Assembly: GCA_963754305.1 (NCBI GenBank)
Contig: CAVWFR010000037.1
Span: 186,001 to 250,000, forward strand
DNA length: 64,000 nucleotides
Reading direction: 5' to 3'
From: DATEDA01 sp963754305
GTDB lineage: Bacteria; Pseudomonadota; Gammaproteobacteria; Burkholderiales; SG8-39
In this document: in pieces, positions 41,798-50,205 of the stretch
Position numbering within the stretch: position 1 is the first letter of the stretch
How the letters are laid out: every line of letters starts with the position of its first letter
Made by a program: the position numbers and the translations under genes
Notes under the pieces: model-generated
What the model was told of the DNA's origin: nothing
Database searches by the model: none
The model's input: the letters and a program-made list of their open reading frames with translations, nothing else

Positions 41798-42094
41798 GAT
41801 AGGTTCGGAGGGCGTTGGATTATCGAGCGGTGACCTAAGTCGCGCCCGCCACGCTCCGCCGCGGTGCGCCATCCGCGCAGGATGCCGCATCCGCCAGCGG
41901 TCGGCGCGTCCGCCGGTGCAGTTCTTGCGTATGCTTAAACCAGGCGTCGGCCCAGGGCATCAGCGCCTCGCGAATGCCCACGGCCGGACCGGATATCGTT
42001 CGAGCCGTGGTGTTAGGACCGGGCTGTCGAGACCGACCGTGGGTCGAGGCGCCGAGTTCGGACTTGTCGACCCGCAACCTTGCAGGAGGTTGAA

Positions 42095-42682
42095 ATGAAC
42101 GTTCGTCGCTACTGTGTCGCCCTCGTGGCCGGACTCGCCCTCGCGCTCGCCGCGCTCTCCGCCGCGCGAGCGGCGGACGTTTCCGAGCCGGTGCTGCTCG
42201 TCGCCAAGCCCGAGCTCGGTGAGTTCTACCGCAGCACGGTGCTGTTCGCACGGCCGATGGGCAACGGCCGGCACGTCGGTTTCATCATCAACCGCCCGAC
42301 GCCGATGACGCTCGGCAAGCTCTTCCCCGAGCACGCGCCGTCGCAGAAGGTGACCCAACCGGTGCTGCTCGGCGGCCCGGTGAACGTGGAGAGCATCTTT
42401 GCCGTCGTCCACCACGAGCCGACCCCCGGCGACAAATCGATTCCGCTCGCGCCCGACATGTCGCTCGCCTTCGACGTCGATACCGTCGACCGGATCATCG
42501 AGCGGGAAGGCAACGCCGCCCGCTTCTTCGTCGGCCTGGTCGTCTGGCAGCCCGGCGAGCTCGAGGCGGAGCTCCAGCGCGACTTCTGGTTCGTGATGAA
42601 GGGCGACAGCGAGATGGTGTTCCGCAAGTCGACCGACGGGCTCTGGGAAGAGCTTGTGCGCAAGTCGCGGGACATGCTCTAG
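42095..42682 (+). CDS. YqgE/AlgH family protein with an added signal peptide
   Basis: The ATG at 42095 follows AGGAGGT and gives 195 residues. Residues 1-30 are a clear signal peptide (LVAGLALALAALSAARAADV). The rest is the YqgE/AlgH (DUF179) fold: FYRSTVLFARPMGNGRHVGF, INRPTPMTLGKLFPEHAPS, VLLGGPVNVESIFAVVH and GLVVWQPGELEAELQRDFWF. Most YqgE proteins are cytoplasmic and lack an export signal, so this copy is unusual and probably periplasmic. It stands alone, with a 297-base upstream region and a hairpin behind it. Confidence 0.85.
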   Translation: MNVRRYCVALVAGLALALAALSAARAADVSEPVLLVAKPELGEFYRSTVLFARPMGNGRHVGFIINRPTPMTLGKLFPEHAPSQKVTQPVLLGGPVNVESIFAVVHHEPTPGDKSIPLAPDMSLAFDVDTVDRIIEREGNAARFFVGLVVWQPGELEAELQRDFWFVMKGDSEMVFRKSTDGLWEELVRKSRDML

Positions 42683-42706
42683 CACCACTACCGACCGCAT
42701 GCGGAC

Positions 42707-42725
42707 CGAGGGGCGTGCCCCCTCG
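42707..42725. terminator. Hairpin between convergent YqgE and carboxymuconolactone decarboxylase genes
   Basis: CGAGGGG (42707-42713), CGTGC loop, CCCCTCG (42719-42725). It is placed between two convergent genes and belongs to the G4/C4 hairpin set. There is no T run. Confidence 0.45.
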
Positions 42726-42740
42726 CTCCCGCCTCTGCTG

Positions 42741-43124
42741 CTACTTCGCCGCTTCCTTCTCCTTGAACGCCTCGCGCGCGAGCGCGAACGAGGCCATCCC
42801 GACCGGCACGCCGCCGTAGACCGCGGCCTGCAGCAGCACCTCGGTGATCTCCTCCTTGGTGCAGCCGTTCCGCAGCGCGCCCTTCACGTGCGACTTGAAC
42901 TCGTTCGGCCGGTTGAGGACGGCGAGCATCGCGAGGTTGAGCATGCTGCGGGTCTTGCGCGGGATGCCCGGCCGGTTCCATAGCCAGCCCCAGCAGTACT
43001 CGGTGACCAGCTCCTGCATCGGCAGGCTGAAGGGGTCGGCGTCCTTGAACGCCTTCTCGACGTGCTCGACGCCGACCACTTCCTTGCGCGCTTTGAGGCC
43101 TTTCTCGAAGTTCTCGTTCGCCAT
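42741..43124 (-). CDS. Carboxymuconolactone decarboxylase family protein
   Basis: The ATG at 43124 gives 127 residues: MANENFEKGLKARKEVVGVE, then ELVTEYCWGWLWNRPGIPRK and EEITEVLLQAAVYGGVPVGM. This is the CMD fold of PcaC-type 4-carboxymuconolactone decarboxylases and AhpD-like proteins. The AhpD CxxC pair is absent, so a decarboxylase-like or hydrolytic role is more likely than peroxidase reduction. It is transcribed away from the flavin monooxygenase start, 68 bases downstream of that gene's stop, consistent with one aromatic pathway. Substrate is not proven. Confidence 0.87.
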   Translation of the reverse strand: MANENFEKGLKARKEVVGVEHVEKAFKDADPFSLPMQELVTEYCWGWLWNRPGIPRKTRSMLNLAMLAVLNRPNEFKSHVKGALRNGCTKEEITEVLLQAAVYGGVPVGMASFALAREAFKEKEAAK

Positions 43125-43192
43125 GTCTGTCTCCTCGGGTTGAGCGGGTGGCGCGATGAGTATAAGGCGGCAGGCAAGCGCGCCTTCGACTG

Positions 43193-44419
43193 TCAGACCT
43201 CGACGCTCGTCACGTCGTAGACGAAGAGCCACTCGTAGCGCTCGCGCACGCGCTCCTCGCTCCACTCGGTGTCGACGTACCGCTGCCCTTCTGCGGCGCT
43301 CGATAGCGCGCGGCTATGGAAGCGTTTCGCGTTCTCCGCCGAGCCCTCGACCATCCGCCGGGTGCGGGCGCGCCGGGCGCGCTCGTAGCGTTGGAGCGCG
43401 CGCTCGACCTCCCCGCCGGACGCCTCGAAACACCGGGCGAGGATGTAGCCGTCCTCGATCGCCATAACGGCGCCCTGGGCGAGCGTCGGCAGCGTCGAGT
43501 GGCAGGCATCGCCGAGGAGGCTGACCCGCCCGACGGTCCACCGTTCGAGCGATGCGCGCACCATCAGCGCCCACTTGTAAGGCGTTTCGATCGCGCGGAT
43601 CAGCGTCTGCACGTCGTCGTGCCAGCCGGCGAAATCGCGCGCGCATTCGTCGGTGGTGCCCTGCGCCGTCCACGACTCGACCCGCCAGTCGTCGCGCTCG
43701 ACCGCGCCGACGAAGTTCATCAGCGTCCCGCGCCGCAGCGGATAGTGGACGACGTGCCGGCCGGGCCCGATCCAGTTCGTGCCGACCATGCGGACGAGAT
43801 GCGGCGGCAGCCGGTCGATGGGGATGACGCCGCGCCACGCGATGAGCCCGGTAAAGTCCGGACGGTCCGCGCCGAAGAGCGCCTGGCGGATGGTCGAGTG
43901 CACGCCGTCGGCGCCGACGAGGGCGTCGCCGGCCGCGCGCCCGCCCCCCTCGAACTCCAGCGTGACGCGGCCCCCCTCCTCAACGAACCCGGTGCATCTC
44001 GCGCCGAGATGGATCGCGTCCGGCTTTTCGCGGCGTACCGCCGCGGCGAGCACGCCGTGAAGATCGGCGCGGTGCAACGTCAGGTACGGGAACCCGTAGC
44101 GCGCCACGGAGACGGCACCCAGGTCGAAGAGCTTCCAGGTCTGGCCGCTGCTCCAGAGTCGGACTTCCTTCCCGGCCGGCTCGCAGGCCAGCGCCGCGAG
44201 CGCCTCTCCCAGTCCGAGCGCGTACAACGCGCGCGTCCCGTTTGCGCTGATCTGCACCCCGGCGCCGACGTCGCCGAGCGCGCCCGCCTGCTCGTAGACA
44301 TCGACGTCGATGCCGCGCCTGAGAAGCGCGAGCGCTGCCGTCAGCCCGCCGATGCCGGCGCCGGCGAGCAACACGTGCGGCGTCGTCCTCAAGCGCGGGC
44401 CGTCCTTGGCGCCGAGCAT
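43193..44419 (-). CDS. FAD-dependent monooxygenase (salicylate hydroxylase-like)
   Basis: A 408-residue protein from the ATG at 44419. The Rossmann motif LLAGAGIGGLTAALALLRRG is near residues 17-36, GADGVHSTIRQALFG and LLGDACHSTLPTLAQGAVMA are the other two FAD motifs. The size and the motif DACHSTLPTLAQGA match salicylate 1-hydroxylase and 3-hydroxybenzoate 6-hydroxylase relatives. It probably hydroxylates or oxidatively decarboxylates an aromatic acid. The carboxymuconolactone decarboxylase-like gene follows on the same strand. Confidence 0.9.
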   Translation of the reverse strand: MLGAKDGPRLRTTPHVLLAGAGIGGLTAALALLRRGIDVDVYEQAGALGDVGAGVQISANGTRALYALGLGEALAALACEPAGKEVRLWSSGQTWKLFDLGAVSVARYGFPYLTLHRADLHGVLAAAVRREKPDAIHLGARCTGFVEEGGRVTLEFEGGGRAAGDALVGADGVHSTIRQALFGADRPDFTGLIAWRGVIPIDRLPPHLVRMVGTNWIGPGRHVVHYPLRRGTLMNFVGAVERDDWRVESWTAQGTTDECARDFAGWHDDVQTLIRAIETPYKWALMVRASLERWTVGRVSLLGDACHSTLPTLAQGAVMAIEDGYILARCFEASGGEVERALQRYERARRARTRRMVEGSAENAKRFHSRALSSAAEGQRYVDTEWSEERVRERYEWLFVYDVTSVEV

Positions 44420-44583
44420 ACGTCACCCCCACCCACCCGGCACACTCCGTCCCGCATTTGGTCCCAATGGTCTATCCTTCGCCGCCCGCGTGGCCGCGAG
44501 CGCAGGCATCGCATCGGACGCGTGGAAGAAAGTGCGCCCCGCGGTGTTTACTTGGGTTACCCCGTCGTAACAAGGAGGAGAGC

Positions 44584-46047
44584 ATGTTCGGCAACGTTTC
44601 CGCCAGGTTGATCCTAGCCACCGCCGCGCTCGCGTTCGTCGCGGGCACGGCATCCGCCCAGGAAGCAGCGTCGCTGCTGCGGCGCGCATCGACCGCCATG
44701 GGCGGCGACGTGAAATCGATCCGGTACGCGGGTGAAGGCACCGGCTACACGTTCGGGCAGGCCTACAAGCCCGGCGAGGCGTGGCCGAAGATCACGGTGC
44801 ACAGCCAGATCCGCACGATCAACTACGACACGGCGTCGATGCGGGACGAGATCGTGCTGAGCCGCGCCGAGCCGAAGGGCGGCGGCGGTTACCCGCTGTC
44901 GGGCGAGCAGCGCAACGATCAGTTCGTGAGCGGCACCCATGCCTGGAACGTGACGCCGGCCGCGACGGTCCCCGGGCCGCGGTTCGTGGCCGAGCGGGTT
45001 CATCAGCTCTGGATCACGCCGCACGGCGTGATCAACGCCGCGATCCGCAACAATGCAACGCTGCAGTGGCAGACGAAGAACGGGAAGTCGCTCGCCGCCG
45101 TCTCGTTCACCGAGCCGGGCCGGTACAGCGCGACGGCGTTCATCAACGACGACTTTCTCGTCGAGGGGGTCGAGTCGCGGGCGCCCGACGCCGTGCTCGG
45201 CGAGACGACGGTCGTGACCGAGTACGCCGACTACCGCGATTTCGGCGGCGTGAAGTTCCCCACGCGCATCAGGCAGTCGCAGGGCGGCTTCCCGACGCTC
45301 GACCTCGCGGTGAAGGAGGTGCAGCCGAACGCCGCGGCCGACATCCAGCTGCCGGACGCCGTGCGCAGCGCCACCGAGCGGGTGACCACGGACAAGGTCG
45401 CGGACGGCGTCTGGTTCGTGGCCGGCGGCAGCCACAACAGCGTGGCGATCGAGATGAAGGACCACCTGGTGCTCGTGGAAGCGCCGCTCGGCGACGGCCG
45501 CATGGGGCCGGTCATCGAGGCGGTCAAGCAGCTCGCGCCGGGCAAGCCGATCCGCTACGTGATCAACTCCCATCACCACTTCGATCATGCGGGCGGGCTG
45601 CGCGCAGCGGTCGCCGAAGGCGCGACCATCGTCGCCCAGGAGGCGAGCAAGCCCTACTTCGAGCGCGCTTTCGCGACGTCGGCGAAGCTGAACCCGGATC
45701 GCCTCACCAAGTCGGGGAAGAAGGCGACGATCAGGCCGGTGAAGGACCGTCTGACGATGAGCGACGGCGCGCGCGTCCTCGAGCTGTACCGCATCGGCGA
45801 CAGCGTCCACACCGACACGTTCCTGATGGTCTACATGCCGAAGGAGCGGCTGCTCATCCAGGCCGACGCGTTCACGCCCCTTGCGCCGAACGCCAAGCCG
45901 CCGGCGACGCCGAACGCGAACAACGTGAACCTCATCGACAACGTCGAGCGCCTGAAGCTCTCGGTCGACAGGATCCTGCCGCTCCACGGCAGGGTGGTAC
46001 CGCTCGCGGATCTCTACACGACGGCGAGCCGGCCGGCGCCGAAATAG
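44584..46047 (+). CDS. Exported metallo-beta-lactamase-fold hydrolase with a large N-terminal domain
   Basis: The ATG at 44584 follows AGGAGGA; 487 residues with a signal peptide (LILATAALAFVAGTASAQ). Residues ~25-270 form an outer-membrane-lipoprotein-carrier-like beta domain (SIRYAGEGTGYTFGQAY, DYRDFGGVKFPTRIRQSQGG). Residues ~285-480 are the metallo-hydrolase, with INSHHHFDHAGGLRAAV as the complete HxHxDH motif and ADAFTPLAPNAKPPATPN downstream. It acts in the periplasm on an unknown substrate. It diverges from the flavin monooxygenase gene. Confidence 0.87.
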   Translation: MFGNVSARLILATAALAFVAGTASAQEAASLLRRASTAMGGDVKSIRYAGEGTGYTFGQAYKPGEAWPKITVHSQIRTINYDTASMRDEIVLSRAEPKGGGGYPLSGEQRNDQFVSGTHAWNVTPAATVPGPRFVAERVHQLWITPHGVINAAIRNNATLQWQTKNGKSLAAVSFTEPGRYSATAFINDDFLVEGVESRAPDAVLGETTVVTEYADYRDFGGVKFPTRIRQSQGGFPTLDLAVKEVQPNAAADIQLPDAVRSATERVTTDKVADGVWFVAGGSHNSVAIEMKDHLVLVEAPLGDGRMGPVIEAVKQLAPGKPIRYVINSHHHFDHAGGLRAAVAEGATIVAQEASKPYFERAFATSAKLNPDRLTKSGKKATIRPVKDRLTMSDGARVLELYRIGDSVHTDTFLMVYMPKERLLIQADAFTPLAPNAKPPATPNANNVNLIDNVERLKLSVDRILPLHGRVVPLADLYTTASRPAPK

Positions 46048-46063
46048 GCTCGGGATCGAGTCC

Positions 46064-46085
46064 CCTCCCCCGTGCCCGGGGGAGG
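46064..46085. terminator. Perfect 9-bp C5/G5 hairpin between convergent genes
   Basis: CCTCCCCCG (46064-46072), TGCC loop, CGGGGGAGG (46077-46085), in the 69-base gap between the MBL-fold gene (+) and the VWA gene (-). It is likely a bidirectional transcription end or an element of the same hairpin set. Confidence 0.5.
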
Positions 46086-46116
46086 AACCCGGAGAAAGAT
46101 CCGGTGCGGGACCGGA

Positions 46117-47172
46117 CTAGAGCAGCCGGTTGAACCAGAGCATCGAGAGCACGCCCGCCGACAGGGCGAAGAGCGCCGCCGCAGCCGCGAACAGCGCACT
46201 GACCTCGGTTTCCTTCTTTTCCAGCACGAAACGAGTGTTGAGGCGCTCGTAGACCTTCTTGAGGTCCGCCGCGCTGCCGGCGTAGAAGTACTCGGCTTGC
46301 GTGATCTCCGCGATGGCCTTGAGCGTTTCCTCGTCGAAGCGCATGTAGATCGACCAGCCGTCGATGCCTACGACCGCGCCCTGCGCGGTGCCGAAGCCCA
46401 CCGTGTAGACGCGCACGCCCCGCTCGGCGGCCATCCGCGCCGCGTCTAGGGAATCGGGCCCGGTCGTCCGGCGGCCGTCGGTCAGCAGGATGATCGCCGC
46501 CGAAGCGTACGAGCCGGGCGGGACCGGCTTGAACGCCGGCTTGTCGTCCTTGCGATTTCGATCCGGCGACAGCGCGCGGCCGCCGTCGCGCGACGACGTG
46601 CCGCCGAAGATGATCGACTCGAGATCGATCCCCTGGTCCGGAAACAGCGCCGCAAGCGACATGATGATGCCGCTGCCGATGGCGGTGCCGCGCTGCAGCT
46701 GGATGCGGTCGATGGCGGCAACGAGATCGTCCCGATTCCGCGTCGGCGGCTGGATCACCGCCGCGGTACCGGCGAAGGAGATGATGCCGATGCGGACGTT
46801 CGCCGGCTGCTCCTGGACGAACGCCTTCGCCGCGACCTGCGCGGCGACCATCCGGTTCGGCTCGACGTCGTTCGCCCGCATGCTGAGCGACACGTCGATG
46901 GCGAGAATGATCGTCTCGTGGTCGGTCGGCAGCGTGATCACCGCGCTCGGCCGCCCGGCAGCGACCACCGCCGCGATCATCGCCGCGAGGAACAGGGCCG
47001 GCGGCACGTGGCGCCGGAACCGCTGGCCCGGGCCCATGGCCGCCTGCACCAGGCTCAGGCTCGCGTATCGGACCGCGCCCCGCTTCTTCCGCCTGAGCAG
47101 CAGCACGTACACGGCGGCGAGCGCCGGCGCCAGGAGCAACAGCCACAGCGCTTCAGGCCACAGGAACGTCAT
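46117..47172 (-). CDS. BatA-like von Willebrand factor A domain membrane protein
   Basis: A 351-residue protein. Two N-terminal membrane spans are seen (LWPEALWLLLLAPALAAVYV and PALFLAAMIAAVVAAGRPSA), then the VWA domain with the MIDAS motif DVSLSMRAND, STIHEF-type metal sites (GTSSRDGGRAL, LLTDGRRTTGPDS), and a final span (ALFALSAGVLSMLWFNRLL). The arrangement equals BatA of aerotolerance operons, but no MoxR ATPase or BatB/C gene accompanies it here. It probably presents a metal-dependent protein-binding domain in the periplasm. Confidence 0.85.
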   Translation of the reverse strand: MTFLWPEALWLLLLAPALAAVYVLLLRRKKRGAVRYASLSLVQAAMGPGQRFRRHVPPALFLAAMIAAVVAAGRPSAVITLPTDHETIILAIDVSLSMRANDVEPNRMVAAQVAAKAFVQEQPANVRIGIISFAGTAAVIQPPTRNRDDLVAAIDRIQLQRGTAIGSGIIMSLAALFPDQGIDLESIIFGGTSSRDGGRALSPDRNRKDDKPAFKPVPPGSYASAAIILLTDGRRTTGPDSLDAARMAAERGVRVYTVGFGTAQGAVVGIDGWSIYMRFDEETLKAIAEITQAEYFYAGSAADLKKVYERLNTRFVLEKKETEVSALFAAAAALFALSAGVLSMLWFNRLL

Positions 47173-47315
47173 CGAACTCCATCTTCACGCGCACGCCCGC
47201 ACGCCGGTGGGCCGGGCAAGCGGCGCTTACTGTAGCACCGACCCGCGCGGGAGAAAACGCCGGCGGCGCAGCCGGTCCGCCGTGGTCGACTCGCGTGTCC
47301 GGCCCTTGCCGCGGC

Positions 47316-47321
47316 TAGAAT
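47316..47321 (+). promoter_or_regulatory. Putative -10 box TAGAAT nine bases before the GS-like start (possible leaderless mRNA)
   Basis: TAGAAT ends nine bases before the ATG at 47331, and no Shine-Dalgarno fits between them. A start site 6-8 bases beyond the -10 would put transcription almost at the ATG. No good -35 is visible. The CTAGAATCC context equals that at 14690-14698. Confidence 0.35.
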
Positions 47322-47330
47322 CCCGGGACG

Positions 47331-48818
47331 ATGACCACGGCATTCATCGCGAAGCACGGCCTCCGGACCGCGGACGAGCAGCGCCTCGCCGCCGCGTTCA
47401 AGACCCGGGTCGAGAAGGAAGGGCTCCGGCTCGTGCGCCTCGCCTGGGCCGACGCGCACGGCTACGTGCGGGCGAAAGCGGTCACCGTGCCGGTATTCTT
47501 CGAGGCGCTCTCCGCCGGCTACAACATCAACGTCGCGACGACGACGCTCGACTCGGCCAACGCGCGTACTTTCAACTCCTTCACGCGCGGCGGCGGGATG
47601 GGGCTCGACGAGATGACCGGCTCGCCGAACATCACCATCGTCCCCGATCCGGCGACCTTCCGCGTCCTGCCTTGGGCGCCCGGGGTGGGATGGATTCTCT
47701 GCGACGAATATTTCAACACCGGCGCGCCCTATCCGTTCTCGCCGCGGCACGTGCTGCGCAAGCAGATCGCGCGCCTGAAGGAGCAGGGACTGGATTACGT
47801 CGTCGGACTCGAGATCGAGTGGTATCTCGCCCGCGTCGCCGAGGAGCATCTGACGGACGAGCACGTCGGCGTGCCCGGCATCCGTGGGCGTCCGATCGCG
47901 ACCCGGCCGGTCGAGCCGGGATACTCGTATCACTCGGAGTCCAATCTCGATCTCATGCAGCCGGTGCTCGGGGCGCTCGCCGACGCTCTCCAGCGACTGG
48001 AGCTCCCGTTGCGCTCGATCGAGAACGAATGGGGGCCGGGCCAGGTCGAGTGCACGTTTTCCGCGCAGCGCGCGCTGCGCGCCGCCGACGATCTCGTGCT
48101 CTTCCGCACCGCGACCCGGCAGATCTGCCGCCGCATGGGCCACTTCGCGACCTTCATGTGCCGCCCGGCGCTCAAAGGCTATTACTCGAGCGGCTGGCAT
48201 CTGCATCAGTCGGTGGTCGATGCACGAACCGGCGCCAATCGCTTCACGCCGGAGCACGCGGGCGAGCATCTGTCGCCCCTCGGGCGCGGGTTCCTGGGCG
48301 GGCTCCTCGAGCATGCCTCGCCGGCGACCGCGTTCGCGACGCCGACTGTCAACGGCTACCGGCGGTTCAAGCCGAACTCGCTCGCGCCGGACCGCGCGGC
48401 CTGGGGCTACGATCATCGCGGCGCGATGATTCGGGTGCTCGGCGGCGTGGGCGATCCGGCCACGCGACTGGAGAATCGGGGCGGCGAGCCGGCGGCGAAT
48501 CCCTATTTGTACATGGCGTCTCAGATCGTCGCCGGCCGCGACGGCATCGAGCACGCGACCGATCCGGGCCCGCAGGACTACGAGCCGTATCAGGCCGACC
48601 GCGCGCCACTGCCGCGCAGCCTGATGGAGGCGCTCGATTCGCTCGAGCGGAGCGCCCTCTTCCGCCGCGAGCTCGGCGACACATTCCTCGACTACTACCT
48701 CAAGGTGAAGCGGAATGAGGCCGGGCGGTTCCTGCGCTACCTCGAGGAGCACCGCATCGAGGATCGTCCGGACGAGACGACGGCGTGGGAGCAGAACGAG
48801 TACTTCGATTTCTTCTAG
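47331..48818 (+). CDS. Glutamine-synthetase-like gamma-glutamyl amide ligase (aniline/polyamine ligase type)
   Basis: A 495-residue GS-fold enzyme. YVVGLEIEWYLARVAEEH carries the first metal glutamates, IENEWGPGQVECTFSAQRAL the second pair, GWHLHQSVVDA the catalytic His, and RRFKPNSLAPDRAAWGYDHR with RLENRGGEPAANPYLYMASQ the ATP and glutamate sites. It is not the nitrogen-assimilation GlnA type. Divergent GS proteins of this kind (PuuA, AtdA1) join glutamate to an amine. Here it is followed after nine bases by Rieske dioxygenase genes, which is the AtdA1-like setting of aniline dioxygenase, so an aromatic amine substrate is the leading hypothesis. Confidence 0.85.
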   Translation: MTTAFIAKHGLRTADEQRLAAAFKTRVEKEGLRLVRLAWADAHGYVRAKAVTVPVFFEALSAGYNINVATTTLDSANARTFNSFTRGGGMGLDEMTGSPNITIVPDPATFRVLPWAPGVGWILCDEYFNTGAPYPFSPRHVLRKQIARLKEQGLDYVVGLEIEWYLARVAEEHLTDEHVGVPGIRGRPIATRPVEPGYSYHSESNLDLMQPVLGALADALQRLELPLRSIENEWGPGQVECTFSAQRALRAADDLVLFRTATRQICRRMGHFATFMCRPALKGYYSSGWHLHQSVVDARTGANRFTPEHAGEHLSPLGRGFLGGLLEHASPATAFATPTVNGYRRFKPNSLAPDRAAWGYDHRGAMIRVLGGVGDPATRLENRGGEPAANPYLYMASQIVAGRDGIEHATDPGPQDYEPYQADRAPLPRSLMEALDSLERSALFRRELGDTFLDYYLKVKRNEAGRFLRYLEEHRIEDRPDETTAWEQNEYFDFF

Positions 48819-48827
48819 GACGAGCGA

Positions 48828-50195
48828 ATGTCCAAGCTGGAAAATCCCCTCGCCGCGGACGCGCCGGCGCCGCACGACCTGGACGAGTTGGTCCAGGAGG
48901 ACCGGGTCCACCGCCTCCTCTACACCGACGCCGGCATCTTCCGAGACGAGATGACGCGCATCTTCGGCGGGACCTGGGTGTATCTCGCCCACGAGAGCCA
49001 GATTCCGCGCCACGACGACTTCGTCACCGTCCAGCTCGGTCTGCGGCCGCTCATCGTGCTGCGCGACGGCCGCGGCACGGTCCGCGCGCTCTACAACCGC
49101 TGCACTCATCGCGGCACGACGCTCTGCCGCCAGGAGAGCGGTTCGGCGAAGGCGTTCCAGTGCCCGTATCACGGCTGGACCTTTCTCAACACCGGCAAGC
49201 TGAGCGGCGTCCCCTGGCCGGACGGCTACGCGTGCGACTTCAAGGACGCGAAGTACAACCTGGCCCAGGTGCCGCGGGTGGAAAGCTTCCGCGGCTTCAT
49301 CTTCGGCACCTTGAACCCGGACGCGCCGCCGCTCCTCGAGCACCTCGGGCCGGCGACCCAGCCGATTTCCGAATGGCTCGATCGTCATCCCGGCGGGCGA
49401 GTCCGGTTCGCCGGGGCTAACCGGCTGAAGTACAAGGGCAACTGGAAGCTGGCCTACGACAACTCGGCCGACGGCTATCACGTCGTCTTCTCCCACCGGT
49501 CGCTGCTCGAGATGGAGAACCGCCTCGAGGACGACCCCGACAAGGGCATGTCCTACTACCGGTCGAAGCCCGACGACGCGCCGATGTACGTGCAGTACCT
49601 CGGTCACGGCCACCACTTCAAGGACAAGCGGCCGAACGTCGCCAAGCGCCCGGGCGCGCTATGGGAAATCGAGGGTCCCCACCCGGGGATGGAGTTCTAC
49701 GAGGAGAAGCTCCGGCGCCGCCTCGGCGCCGGCGCGGACGCCGTGCTCGATCTCGCGTCCTCCGAGCCGGTCAACATCAACATCTTCCCCAATCTCCTGA
49801 TCCTCGGGAACCATGTCCAGGTGATCGAGCCGCTGGCGGTCGACGAGACCAACCTGACCTGGTACGCGACGGCGGTGGTCGACGACGCGGGCGTGCTGGA
49901 CGGTGCGGTCGACGACGTGAACGCACTGCGCATGCGTACGCAGGAAAACTTCCCCAACTTCGGCGAGGTGGACGACGCGGTCAACTTCGAGGAGATCCAG
50001 CGCGGGCTGCGCGCGCAGGAGGACGAGTGGGTCTACATGCACCGCGGGCTCGGCATTCCCGGCCGGACGAAGGTGGACGCGGACGGCGTGATCACCGCGC
50101 CGGCGACCGACGAGGTGTTCATGCGCGAGTACATCAAGGAGTGGAAGCGATTGATGCAGGCCCGGCCGACGCTCGCCGTCCGGCGCGAGCCCTGA
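48828..50195 (+). CDS. Rieske non-heme iron aromatic-ring-hydroxylating dioxygenase, alpha subunit
   Basis: A 455-residue oxygenase. The Rieske [2Fe-2S] ligands are Cys92-x-His94 (RCTHRG) and Cys112-x2-His115 (QCPYHGWTF). The mononuclear iron site is DNSADGYHVVFSH (Asp215, His218, His223), and a downstream acidic segment (FGEVDDAVNFEEIQRGL) supplies the third ligand region. It would cis-dihydroxylate or deaminatively dioxygenate an aromatic ring using electrons from a ferredoxin/reductase that is not encoded nearby. It sits between the GS-like ligase and the beta subunit. Confidence 0.92.
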   Translation: MSKLENPLAADAPAPHDLDELVQEDRVHRLLYTDAGIFRDEMTRIFGGTWVYLAHESQIPRHDDFVTVQLGLRPLIVLRDGRGTVRALYNRCTHRGTTLCRQESGSAKAFQCPYHGWTFLNTGKLSGVPWPDGYACDFKDAKYNLAQVPRVESFRGFIFGTLNPDAPPLLEHLGPATQPISEWLDRHPGGRVRFAGANRLKYKGNWKLAYDNSADGYHVVFSHRSLLEMENRLEDDPDKGMSYYRSKPDDAPMYVQYLGHGHHFKDKRPNVAKRPGALWEIEGPHPGMEFYEEKLRRRLGAGADAVLDLASSEPVNINIFPNLLILGNHVQVIEPLAVDETNLTWYATAVVDDAGVLDGAVDDVNALRMRTQENFPNFGEVDDAVNFEEIQRGLRAQEDEWVYMHRGLGIPGRTKVDADGVITAPATDEVFMREYIKEWKRLMQARPTLAVRREP

Positions 50196-50205
50196 AGGTC
50201 CGCCG

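Noticed and set aside
41835..41960. 41-residue minus-strand frame MPWADAWFKHTQELHRRT...
   Set aside because: It has a possible ribosome site but no family, no coupling and lies in the promoter region between divergent genes; evidence is too thin.
47331..48818. Calling the gene glnA
   Set aside because: Its context and divergent motifs fit gamma-glutamyl amide ligases better than nitrogen-assimilation glutamine synthetase, so no symbol is given.
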